DNA from: Pseudomonas sp. MRSN 12121
GTDB lineage: Bacteria; Pseudomonadota; Gammaproteobacteria; Pseudomonadales; Pseudomonadaceae
NCBI RefSeq assembly: GCF_000931465.1
Contig: NZ_CP010892.1
Span: 2,565,388 to 2,629,387, forward strand
DNA length: 64,000 nt
Direction of reading: 5' to 3'
Made by a program: the position numbers and the translations under genes. The notes under the pieces are model-generated. The model was not told the DNA's origin. It searched no databases and saw only the letters and a program-made list of their open reading frames with translations. Below, piece after piece: positions 8,969 through 16,498 of the stretch. Position 1 is the stretch's first letter, and the number at the start of each line of letters is the position of its first letter.

Positions 8969-8987
8969 TGTTTGTAGAACCCAAACA
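8969..8987. promoter_or_regulatory. LysR-type operator candidate between RidA-like and LysR genes
   Basis: TGTTTG-N7-CAAACA, a perfect dyad 13 bases upstream of the LysR start and about 105 bases upstream of the divergent RidA-like gene. Symmetry and place suit an autoregulatory LysR binding site; inferred. Confidence 0.45.
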
Positions 8988-9000
8988 ATCCGAGGCCCAA

Positions 9001-9927
9001 ATGGACCGTTTTGACGCGATGCAGGCCTTTGCCCGTGTGGTGGAGGCGGGCAGCTTTACCCGGGCGGCCGACACGCTGCACATGAGCAAGACCACGGTGA
9101 CCCAGTTGGTGCAGCAACTGGAGGCACGGCTGCGGGTCAAGTTGCTCAACCGCACGACGCGGCGGGTCAACCTGACCGCCGACGGCGCCGTCTACTACGA
9201 GCGCGTGGTGCGCTTGCTGGCCGAGCTGGACGATGCCGAAACCAGCCTCTCCAGCGCCGCGGCGCTGCCCAGGGGGCGCTTGCGGATCGACGTGCCGAGC
9301 CCGCTGGCGAGCCTGATCCTGGTCCCGGCGCTGCCCGAGTTCCATGCGCGTTATCCCGATATCCAGATCGACCTGGGCGTGAGCGACCGGATCGTCGATG
9401 TGATCGGTGAAAATGTCGACGGCGTGCTGCGCGGCGGCGAGCTGACGGACCAATCGCTGATGGCCCGGCGCATCGGGGACTTGCAACTGGGCGTGTATGC
9501 GGCGCCGGGCTACCTGGAACGTCTGGGCACCCCGGCGCATCCGCGCGAGCTGGAAGACTCCTTGCATCGCATCGTCGGCTTTCTCTGGGCCCGCACCGGC
9601 AAGGCCTTGCCGTATGCCATGCGCAGGAACGATGAACGGCTTGAGATCAAGGGACGCTACGTGCTGGCGGTCGACGATGGCAACGCCTACCTGGCGGCTG
9701 GCCTCGCCGGGCTGGGCGTGCTCTGGCTGCCGGACTACATGGCCACGGCACCCCTGGCCCGGGGTGAACTGGTGCGCCTGTTCGAGGACTGGCGCCTCGA
9801 TCCGATGCCGATCTACATGGCGTTCCCGCCCAACCGGCATATCAGTGGCAAGCTGCGGGTGTTCATCGACTGGGTCGCCGAACTCATGGCCCGGCATGCG
9901 CCGGTCGGGCCGCCGCAGATGTCATGA
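9001..9927 (+). CDS. LysR-family transcriptional regulator
   Basis: 308 residues. N-terminal HTH (FARVVEAGSFTRAADTLHMSKTTVTQLVQQLE, residues 10-41) and a substrate-binding domain with the CrgA-type pattern PRGRLRIDVPSPLASLILVPALPEFHARYPDI. Divergently oriented to the RidA-like gene with a dyad in between, so it probably controls that gene and itself. The effector is unknown. Confidence 0.88.
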   Translation: MDRFDAMQAFARVVEAGSFTRAADTLHMSKTTVTQLVQQLEARLRVKLLNRTTRRVNLTADGAVYYERVVRLLAELDDAETSLSSAAALPRGRLRIDVPSPLASLILVPALPEFHARYPDIQIDLGVSDRIVDVIGENVDGVLRGGELTDQSLMARRIGDLQLGVYAAPGYLERLGTPAHPRELEDSLHRIVGFLWARTGKALPYAMRRNDERLEIKGRYVLAVDDGNAYLAAGLAGLGVLWLPDYMATAPLARGELVRLFEDWRLDPMPIYMAFPPNRHISGKLRVFIDWVAELMARHAPVGPPQMS

Positions 9928-10265
9928 GGGATGGCTGGCAGGGCCCGGCCCGGGCTTTCCGGCGCCGGGCGTTGGCCTTGCGTCGCCTGCCTAGGCAATT
10001 TTCCCGGTCGCCCACCAAAACCCCCGGAAGCAGCTTTACTTGTTCAGGCAAGTCGCGCCTGTAGATGGCCACTCGGCCGCCGCATTCTGCCTGGGACCGG
10101 CATTGCGAGAAGGACACGGAATGTCGTTCAGCCCTGTGTGAGTCCTGATCGCCTCCTGACATGAACGCCCGCTGGAACTGTCGTTTGCAGGTTTTTACCT
10201 CACCGCAGTCCGGACGCGTCCGCGCCAATCACGGCCGGGCGTGCCGTCTTTGAAGGAGTAAGGAA
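9928..10265. other. Gene-free spacer upstream of the decarboxylase gene
   Basis: 338 bases between a LysR gene and the PsiD-like gene. I see no open frame with plausible protein sequence. The 3' end carries AAGGAG just before 10266. The rest presumably holds the promoter, but I cannot mark it with confidence. Confidence 0.5.
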
Positions 10266-11684
10266 ATGACTCAATTCGATAGCCGCAACACCCGCCCCGG
10301 ACGCCCCTCGCGCGAGGCGCGCCTGGAGAGCACCGGCGCCGAACGGCTGAACCTGGACAACGCCGGGCCGATCCAGATGGGGTTCTGGGTGCCCAACCGG
10401 GTATGGGCCACGGCCAAGTTCCTGGTGCCGCTGCGCAACCTGATCGCCGAGAAGAAAAAGGCCGGCACCCTGGCGCCGATGCGGGCGCAGATCATCGACT
10501 TCAAGAACTGGGTGACCCACAACAGCGTGTACCGCATGTGGGTCAACTCGATGATCGAACAGTCGAACGCCTACGTCGCCACGCTCGACGACGCGACCCG
10601 GGAACAGATCAAGGACTCGGACGGCGACACCCTGTGGATCGCCGGCTACGACAGCTTCTTCGAGATCCTCAACGAGATCATCAGCACCTCTTCGTCGTTC
10701 AACACCACGGCCCAGGTCGGCACGCCGATGAACGCGTTCCTGGCGGTCTCGATGGGCACCGAGGCGGGCGTCGCGCTGTTCCACGACACGACCTTCAACC
10801 AGCAGTTCAAGAAGGTGCTCGACGCCTGGAACGCCTTCCTCAAGAGCAGCGACTCGCTGGACAAGCTGGACATCAACGACCCGGAAAAACCGGGTTCGTG
10901 GATCTCGGCGGCGGCCCATGAGGCCGGAGTCTGGACGCAGATGGAGTACGACCCGAGCCTGCCCGGCTACGGCTTCGACTCGTGGAACTCGTTTTTCATC
11001 CGCAAGTTCGTGCCCGGTGCGCGGCCGTTCCAGGGCAACCCGGCGACCCAGGTCGATATCGGCTGCGAGACCACGCCCTGGCAGTACGAAAACAACCTGG
11101 CGTTCGAGACCGAGTTCTGGATCAAGGACGTCAATTACTCGCTGCTCGACCTGTTCGGCGGCGAAGACCGCTGGGCCGGGCTGTTCCAGGGCGGGCAGGC
11201 GTACCAGGGGTTCCTGTCCGCCACCCACTACCACCGCTGGAGCGCACCGCTGGACGGCAAACTGGTGCGTTCGTGGGTGCAGCCGGGCACTTACTTCGCC
11301 CAGCGGCCGGGGCAGGGCGAAGGCGAGGGCACCTGGGAGGGCACCGAGTCGCAGCCATACCTGGGGCATGTCGCGGCCCGCGCGGTCTTCGTCTTCGAGC
11401 ATCCGGCTTGCGGGTACGTGGCGCTGATCTGCATCGGCATGGTCGAGGTCTCGACCTGCGTGATCGAGCCGCCGTTCATCGTCAACGAGGGCGCCGCGCC
11501 GGTGACCATCGTCCGGGGCACCGATATCGGGCATTTCGAGTTCGGCGGTTCGACCCACATGATGATCTTCCAGAAGGGCCGGGTGCAGTTGGAAGACTGG
11601 GCAGTGAACGCGGTGGCGCACCAGAACGACCCGCAACCGACCCCCATGGGCAGCGTGATCGCCACGGCGCTGCTCAGCGGTTGA
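10266..11684 (+). CDS. Phosphatidylserine decarboxylase-like pyruvoyl enzyme (PsiD-type, PSDC N-domain)
   Basis: 472 residues. The C-terminal half is a phosphatidylserine decarboxylase (PSD) catalytic domain: FFIRKFVPGARPF, SATHYHRW (His321/His323) and FEFGGSTHMMIF with the self-cleavage site Gly428/Ser429 that yields the pyruvoyl group. The N-terminal 150 residues match the PSDC-type extension found in soluble PSD relatives such as fungal L-tryptophan decarboxylase PsiD. There is no signal or membrane segment. Genuine Psd enzymes are about 290 residues with an LGST-type site, so this is more likely an amino-acid decarboxylase than the housekeeping lipid enzyme; the substrate is inference. 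AAGGAG lies ten bases before the ATG. A DeoR gene follows. Confidence 0.82.
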   Translation: MTQFDSRNTRPGRPSREARLESTGAERLNLDNAGPIQMGFWVPNRVWATAKFLVPLRNLIAEKKKAGTLAPMRAQIIDFKNWVTHNSVYRMWVNSMIEQSNAYVATLDDATREQIKDSDGDTLWIAGYDSFFEILNEIISTSSSFNTTAQVGTPMNAFLAVSMGTEAGVALFHDTTFNQQFKKVLDAWNAFLKSSDSLDKLDINDPEKPGSWISAAAHEAGVWTQMEYDPSLPGYGFDSWNSFFIRKFVPGARPFQGNPATQVDIGCETTPWQYENNLAFETEFWIKDVNYSLLDLFGGEDRWAGLFQGGQAYQGFLSATHYHRWSAPLDGKLVRSWVQPGTYFAQRPGQGEGEGTWEGTESQPYLGHVAARAVFVFEHPACGYVALICIGMVEVSTCVIEPPFIVNEGAAPVTIVRGTDIGHFEFGGSTHMMIFQKGRVQLEDWAVNAVAHQNDPQPTPMGSVIATALLSG

Positions 11685-11712
11685 GCCTTTGAGTCTTTGA
11701 GTCTTTGAGCCC
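11681..11712. repeat. Four tandem 8-bp repeats at the decarboxylase stop codon
   Basis: Copies TTGAGCCT, TTGAGTCT, TTGAGTCT, TTGAGCCC follow head to tail with period 8. The first copy contains the TGA stop of the upstream gene. Likely slippage-generated; no function evident. Confidence 0.85.
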
Positions 11713-11854
11713 AGGCGACAGCGCGCTCGCGCCGTCGCCTTCACTCGCTTTATCCCGCCTTGGGCCTGTCGCCGGTCGTTGTGCCGCCGCGTTGTGCTCC
11801 GGTTGTGTTCGCCGGACAGCTTGGCTAATCTCGCACAAACACGCAAAAACAGGC

Positions 11855-12649
11855 ATGACCATGCAAAGCCAGCATTCAATCGCTGAACTGCCCCATGTGC
11901 GCCGGCAGAAGATCCTGTTGCTGCTCGAGCGCGACGGCAAGGTCATGGCTTCCGAGCTGGGTCAGCATTTTTCGGTCTCGGAAGACACCATTCGCCGCGA
12001 CCTGGCGGAGCTGGCCGACGCCGGGCTGTTGCAGCGGGTCCACGGCGGTGCGCTGCCGCGCCCCAAGGACACCGGCAAGGATGTGTTCACCCGCCTGGGT
12101 GAAAGTAGCGAGGTCAAGCGCCACCTGGCCCGGTTGGGTGCGCAACGGGTGCAGGACGGGCAGATCGTGATGTTCGACTCGGGCTCGACCACGCTGCTGA
12201 TCGCCCAGTCGCTGCCTGCCGATATCGGCATCACCGCGGTCACCGCTTCGCCGCTGATTGCCGTCGCGCTGGCCGACTACCCACGCAGCCAGGTGATCCT
12301 CGCCGGCGGCCGGCTCAACCCGGCGACCCTGGCCGCCGGTGGGCATGAGGCCGTGCGGCTGATCCAGGGCATCCGCGCCGACCTGCTGTTCACCGGGGTC
12401 TGCGCGATTCACCCGGAGGTCGGCATTACCTCGTTGCATTTCGACGAGGTGCCAATGAAACAAGCCTTGCTCGACAGCGCCTCGCAGGTGATCGCGGTGA
12501 CCACCGCCGACAAGCTCGGCGCGGTCGAACCCTTCGCCGTGGCGCCATGCGAGCGCCTGCATACGCTGATCACCGAGCAGCACCTGGCCTCGGGCAGCAT
12601 CGAGGACTACCGGCGCCTGGGCATCGAAGTGGTGCAGGCGGCGGTATGA
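11855..12649 (+). CDS. DeoR-family transcriptional regulator
   Basis: 264 residues from the ATG at 11855 (an ATG two codons later is equally possible). N-terminal DeoR HTH: RRQKILLLLERDGKVMASELGQHFSVSEDTIRRDLAELADAGLLQRVHGGAL. The C-terminal DeoRC sugar-phosphate-binding domain has the FDSGSTT and VTTADKLG motifs. Family members repress sugar or polyol catabolic genes in response to a phosphorylated sugar. Neighbours on both sides (PSD-like enzyme, AraC regulator) are on the same strand, but none is an obvious sugar gene, so its target is unclear. Confidence 0.87.
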   Translation: MTMQSQHSIAELPHVRRQKILLLLERDGKVMASELGQHFSVSEDTIRRDLAELADAGLLQRVHGGALPRPKDTGKDVFTRLGESSEVKRHLARLGAQRVQDGQIVMFDSGSTTLLIAQSLPADIGITAVTASPLIAVALADYPRSQVILAGGRLNPATLAAGGHEAVRLIQGIRADLLFTGVCAIHPEVGITSLHFDEVPMKQALLDSASQVIAVTTADKLGAVEPFAVAPCERLHTLITEQHLASGSIEDYRRLGIEVVQAAV

Positions 12650-12707
12650 CGCGCGCCGTTGGCGCCGGGCTTTGGCATCGGGCGGGCCAACCGCAGGGAG
12701 TGTCGCG

Positions 12708-13574
12708 ATGAAACCGAGCTTCGAACAGATCCCCACCACGGCCACGGCCTCCTGGTCGATGCTGGACCGGCGCCTGCCCGAGGAGATCCCTTTCGAGTGG
12801 CACCACCACCCGGAATACGAGCTGACCCTGACCCTCAACAGCCGCGGGCAGCGTTATGTCAGCAGCGATGTGGGCGCCTATGACGACGGCGACCTGGTAC
12901 TGGTGGGGCCGAACGTGCCCCACAGCTGGAGTTCGCAGCAGCGGCTCGACCCGGGCCAGCCCCACGTAGCCCTGGTGATCTGGTTTTCCGAAGCCTGGGC
13001 CACGGCCCTGATCGGCCTGTTTCCGGAGATGGCCGGGCTGCGGCCCCTGCTGGAGGCGGCCCGTGGCGCGGTGCAGTTCAGTGCCGAGGCCGCACGGGAG
13101 GTGCGCCCGCTGATCGAGGCCATGGCGGGCCAGGACGAACCCACGCGGCTGGTTTCGCTGCTGGGGCTGCTGACCCGCCTGAGCCGCGACCGTGGCGCGC
13201 GCAAGCTCCTGCCGGCCGCCGCCGGGCAAGGGGGCGGCGAGGACGCGCGCCTGCAGCGGGTGCTGGAGCATATTCACCAGCATTACTGCCAGGCGCTGAC
13301 GGTCGAGGCCCTGGCGCACATGGCTTGCGTCAGTGTCTCGGCCTTTCATCGGATGTTCCGGCGCCATACCCGGGCCACGCCGCTCGAGTACATCGCCCGG
13401 CTGCGCATCGGTCGCGCCTGCGCGCTGCTGGTGCAGGGCCCGCAGACCCCGGTGACCCAGGTCGCCGAGGCGGTGGGCTATGGCTCGCTGGCGTTGTTCA
13501 ACCGCCAGTTCAAGGCCCGCCAGGGCATGACCCCATCGGCGTTTCGCCAGCACCACCGCGCGCATTTCCAGTGA
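12708..13574 (+). CDS. AraC-family transcriptional regulator
   Basis: 288 residues. N-terminal cupin sensor (EIPFEWHHHPEYELTLTLNSRGQRYVSSDVG, His cluster residues 26-28, then VLVGPNVPHSW) and a C-terminal double HTH (LTVEALAHMACVSVSAFHRMFRRHT and PVTQVAEAVGYGSLALFNRQFKARQGMTPSAFR). Start at 12708 is set by AGGGAG seven bases upstream. Ends about 160 bases before the DUF1479 gene, the most likely target. Confidence 0.88.
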   Translation: MKPSFEQIPTTATASWSMLDRRLPEEIPFEWHHHPEYELTLTLNSRGQRYVSSDVGAYDDGDLVLVGPNVPHSWSSQQRLDPGQPHVALVIWFSEAWATALIGLFPEMAGLRPLLEAARGAVQFSAEAAREVRPLIEAMAGQDEPTRLVSLLGLLTRLSRDRGARKLLPAAAGQGGGEDARLQRVLEHIHQHYCQALTVEALAHMACVSVSAFHRMFRRHTRATPLEYIARLRIGRACALLVQGPQTPVTQVAEAVGYGSLALFNRQFKARQGMTPSAFRQHHRAHFQ

Positions 13575-13731
13575 CCTTATCCTGCTGGCTGTTGCTGTAG
13601 AAACGCCAGGATCGTATCGGTAGACGCTGCAAATCCCACTGCCGGCGACCCTGGCCCCGGGGTTTCATGGTGGCGGCGGGGCGCGGTGCCCCGCGTTGCG
13701 TTTCCGCCACCTCCAGCCTCAGGTCACCAAC

Positions 13732-15015
13732 ATGAAGCCTTTCTTGCACACCCCTGCGTTCGACAGCTCCACCTTTCACAGCGCCAGCCTGCCAGCCAAC
13801 CACCGCGAACAGATCGTCCGCATGAAGCGCGCCCTGCGTGCGCGGATCGGCGATGTGTCGTCGCTGTTCGCCGAGGTCTGCGCCTTTATCGAGCAGGCCA
13901 TCGCCGCCATGGATGCCCCGGGCGGCCAGGCCTGGCCGGAGCTGGATTACCAGCAGATCGCCGCCGGCCGCATCAGCGCCGCGCAGCGGGCGGCGATCCA
14001 CCGGCGCGGCTGTGTGGTGGTGCGCGGGCACTTCCCCCGGGAGACCGTCCAGGCCTGGGATCGCGACTTGCTGGCGTACCTGGCGCGCAACGATTTCGAA
14101 CGGCTCTACCGCGGCCCGGTAGACCGCTTCTTCGGCAACCTGGACGCCTCGCGGCCGCAGATCTTCCCGATCTACTGGTCGCCCGCGCAGATGCAGTTGC
14201 GCCAGCACGAGCGCATGGCGCGGGTGCAGGGGTTCCTCAATGGTTTCTGGAAGAGCGAGTCCCAGGGCCGGCAATGGTTCGACCCGGAGGTGAATGTGTT
14301 GTACCCCGACCGAGTCCGCCGCCGGCCGCCGGGCACCCGTTCCCGCGGGCTGGGCGCGCACACCGATTCCGGCGCCCTGGAGCGCTGGCTGCACCCGGCC
14401 TATGTAAAGGTCTTCGACAGCCTGTACCGCGGCGACTTCGCCGCCTACGACCCCTGGGACGCGGCGCATCGCACCGAGGTCGACGAATACGCCTACCGCG
14501 ACACGGTCACCTGTTCGGTGTTCCGCACCTTCCAGGGCTGGACCGCGCTGTCGGACATGCAGGCCGACCAGGGCGTGCTGCATGCCGTGCCGATTCCCCA
14601 GGCCATGGCTTATCTGCTGTTGCGGCCGCTGCTCGACGACGTACCGGAGGACGAATTGTGCGGCGTGGCGCCGGGCCAGGTGCTGCCGGTATCGGAACAG
14701 TGGCATCCGCTGTTGATGAAGGCCCTGAGGCCGATCCCCGACGTGCGGGCGGGGGATTCGGTGTGGTGGCATTGCGACCTGATCCACAGCGTGGCGGCCG
14801 TGGACAATCAGCAGGGCTGGGGCAATGTGATGTACGTGCCGGCGGCGCCGCTGTGCGCGAAGAACCGGCGCTACGCCGAGGCGGTGTATCCGGCCTTCGA
14901 GCAGGGCATTTCGCCGCCCGACTTTCCCCGGGAAGACTACGAAAGCACCTGGCAGGGCCGGTTCGGCCCGCAGGACCTGAACGCGATCGGGCGGCGCGGC
15001 CTGGGGCAGGGGTGA
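13732..15015 (+). CDS. DUF1479 family protein (YbiU-like, putative Fe(II)/2OG oxygenase)
   Basis: 427 residues. Matches the DUF1479 family throughout (IHRRGCVVVRGHFPRE near residue 90, RSRGLGAHTDSGALERW near 210, FRTFQGWTAL near 265, DSVWWHCDLIHSV near 350). The H-T-D pair plus a distal His in CDLIH form a plausible 2-His-1-carboxylate iron site, as expected of a cupin-fold 2-oxoglutarate dioxygenase; substrate unknown. The start is the ATG at 13732 with only a weak AGG upstream. It lies just after an AraC regulator on the same strand. Confidence 0.82.
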   Translation: MKPFLHTPAFDSSTFHSASLPANHREQIVRMKRALRARIGDVSSLFAEVCAFIEQAIAAMDAPGGQAWPELDYQQIAAGRISAAQRAAIHRRGCVVVRGHFPRETVQAWDRDLLAYLARNDFERLYRGPVDRFFGNLDASRPQIFPIYWSPAQMQLRQHERMARVQGFLNGFWKSESQGRQWFDPEVNVLYPDRVRRRPPGTRSRGLGAHTDSGALERWLHPAYVKVFDSLYRGDFAAYDPWDAAHRTEVDEYAYRDTVTCSVFRTFQGWTALSDMQADQGVLHAVPIPQAMAYLLLRPLLDDVPEDELCGVAPGQVLPVSEQWHPLLMKALRPIPDVRAGDSVWWHCDLIHSVAAVDNQQGWGNVMYVPAAPLCAKNRRYAEAVYPAFEQGISPPDFPREDYESTWQGRFGPQDLNAIGRRGLGQG

Positions 15016-15058
15016 GCCGCCCGCCGGGCCGCGGATGAGAGGTTGAGAGCTGCGGCGC

Positions 15059-16000
15059 TTACTCGACCCGGCGGAACACCAGGGCCTTCAGGCCGCTCTC
15101 GATATCGGTGTCGGGAAACTCCGGAGGGTTGTCCAGGCGCTGCTCGAAGCGCAGGCCCGGGGCTTCCCGGGTGACGCCGTCGATGAGGAAGTCCGCGGCG
15201 AAGGCCGGGTCGTTCATGCAGGCCAGCACGCAGCCGTCGGTCGTGAGCAGTTCCGGCAGGCGCCGCAGCACCCGCGCATAGTCCTTGGTCAGCAGGAAGC
15301 TGCCTTTCTGGAAGGATGGCGGATCGATGATCACCAGGTCGTAGGGGCCGCCGCTCTTGACCTTGCTCCAGGACTTGAACAAGTCGTGGCCGAGGAAGCT
15401 CACCTGGCCCAGGTCATGGCCGTTGAGCCGGTGATTGTCACGCCCGCGGCTCAGGGCCGGGCGGGACATGTCGAGGTTGACCACATGGCTCGCGCCGCCC
15501 TCGATGGCCGCCACCGAGAAGCCGCAGGTATAGGCGAACAGGTTGAGCACGCGCTTGCCACGGGCATTGGCGCGCACCCAGTTGCGACCGTAGCGCATGT
15601 CCAGGAACAGGCCGTTGTTCTGCTTCTTGCCCAGGTCCACCCGGTAACGCAGGCCTTCCTCGACCAGGGTCCATTCGTCGATGGCCTCGCCCACCAGCCA
15701 GTCCACCGGGCTCTGCAGCTGATAGCGGTGTTGCAGCAGCAGGCTATGGGCACCGCTGGCCTGCCACTCGGGGCGGGTGGCGAGGGTCAGCAGCATGTGC
15801 TTGAGCGCCTCCAGCTCCGCCGCTTGCGGCTCCTTGAACAGCGCCACCAGCACCACGCCCTGCAGCCAGTCGACGGTCAACTGCTCCAGGCCCGGCCAGC
15901 AACGTCCGCGGCCATGGAACAGGCGCCGGGTTTCGGCGGGCGCGGCTGCCAGGGCTGTCAGCAGGTGATGGTGCAGGGTGAGGAGGGCGTCGGGGTTCAT
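15059..16000 (-). CDS. Class I SAM-dependent methyltransferase (RlmI/RlmK-like)
   Basis: 313 residues. The Rossmann methyltransferase core carries KRVLNLFAYTCGFSVAA (SAM loop, about residue 150), VVNLDMSRPAL (acidic loop) and LVIIDPPSF (catalytic DPPSF, about 225), followed by LRRLPELLTTDGCVLACMN. This set matches the 23S rRNA methyltransferase RlmI/RlmK-type family, but it lacks a full PUA domain at the N-terminus, so the exact target is open. Convergent with the DUF1479 gene. Confidence 0.83.
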   Translation of the reverse strand: MNPDALLTLHHHLLTALAAAPAETRRLFHGRGRCWPGLEQLTVDWLQGVVLVALFKEPQAAELEALKHMLLTLATRPEWQASGAHSLLLQHRYQLQSPVDWLVGEAIDEWTLVEEGLRYRVDLGKKQNNGLFLDMRYGRNWVRANARGKRVLNLFAYTCGFSVAAIEGGASHVVNLDMSRPALSRGRDNHRLNGHDLGQVSFLGHDLFKSWSKVKSGGPYDLVIIDPPSFQKGSFLLTKDYARVLRRLPELLTTDGCVLACMNDPAFAADFLIDGVTREAPGLRFEQRLDNPPEFPDTDIESGLKALVFRRVE

Positions 16001-16033
16001 CGAGGGGGCCGGCAGCGGAAAAGGGCCGGCATT

Positions 16034-16064
16034 TTAAACACAAATGCCGCGTCGGGAACGCGGC
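16034..16064 (-). terminator. Terminator for minus-strand transcription
   Basis: Stem GCCGCGT (16046-16052) / ACGCGGC (16058-16064) with a 5-nt loop. On the minus strand it is followed by ATTTGTGTTTAAAA. It ends transcription coming from above 16064, upstream of the methyltransferase gene, which implies a transcript from the 16.12-16.3 kb region. Confidence 0.65.
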
Positions 16065-16122
16065 AAGTCAGTGGCCGCTCGCTGTACCGATGGCCGGGCG
16101 GCCTGGCGAGCGGGGTTGCCGA

Positions 16123-16191
16123 TCAGCTGTGGAGCAGGGCGATGGCAAAGGAAACCACGATCATGCAGGCGATCGCAAAATTGATATTCAT
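16123..16191 (-). CDS. Possible 22-residue membrane micropeptide
   Basis: The open frame begins at the ATG at 16189-16191 and encodes a single hydrophobic segment (about residues 4-20, IACMIVVSFAIALL) that looks like one membrane helix. A terminator 59 bases after its stop is placed correctly for it and not for any other annotated gene. No clear ribosome site precedes the ATG, so this is tentative. Confidence 0.35.
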   Translation of the reverse strand: MNINFAIACMIVVSFAIALLHS

Positions 16192-16498
16192 GACGTACTT
16201 GTCCAGGGAGGCGCGGTTGAAGGTGGCGCCATTCTGCCGGGATCGGCGGCAAATAAAAAATCCGCTTTGATGATTTGTATGATCGACGCCAATGATGATG
16301 GCGCCTGGGCCCGCGGGGCGCCGGGTGGATATCTGCGCGAAGCTGATTATGCTTTCAACAAACCTTGCAGCGATGCGAGGTCGTCAGCCTGATTCATGCT
16401 TTGCACGATCCGCAGTCCGATGACATGCCCCAGGGCCAGGGTACGACGACGATACAGGGGGGCTCCGGCCTATAACAAAAAGCACGACGGAGAAACTC
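16192..16498. other. Gene-free spacer upstream of the MHS transporter
   Basis: 307 bases. Includes an AT-richer patch near 16250-16275 that could hold a promoter for the minus-strand micropeptide transcript, and the leader of the transporter gene at 16499. No convincing coding frame seen. Confidence 0.45.
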
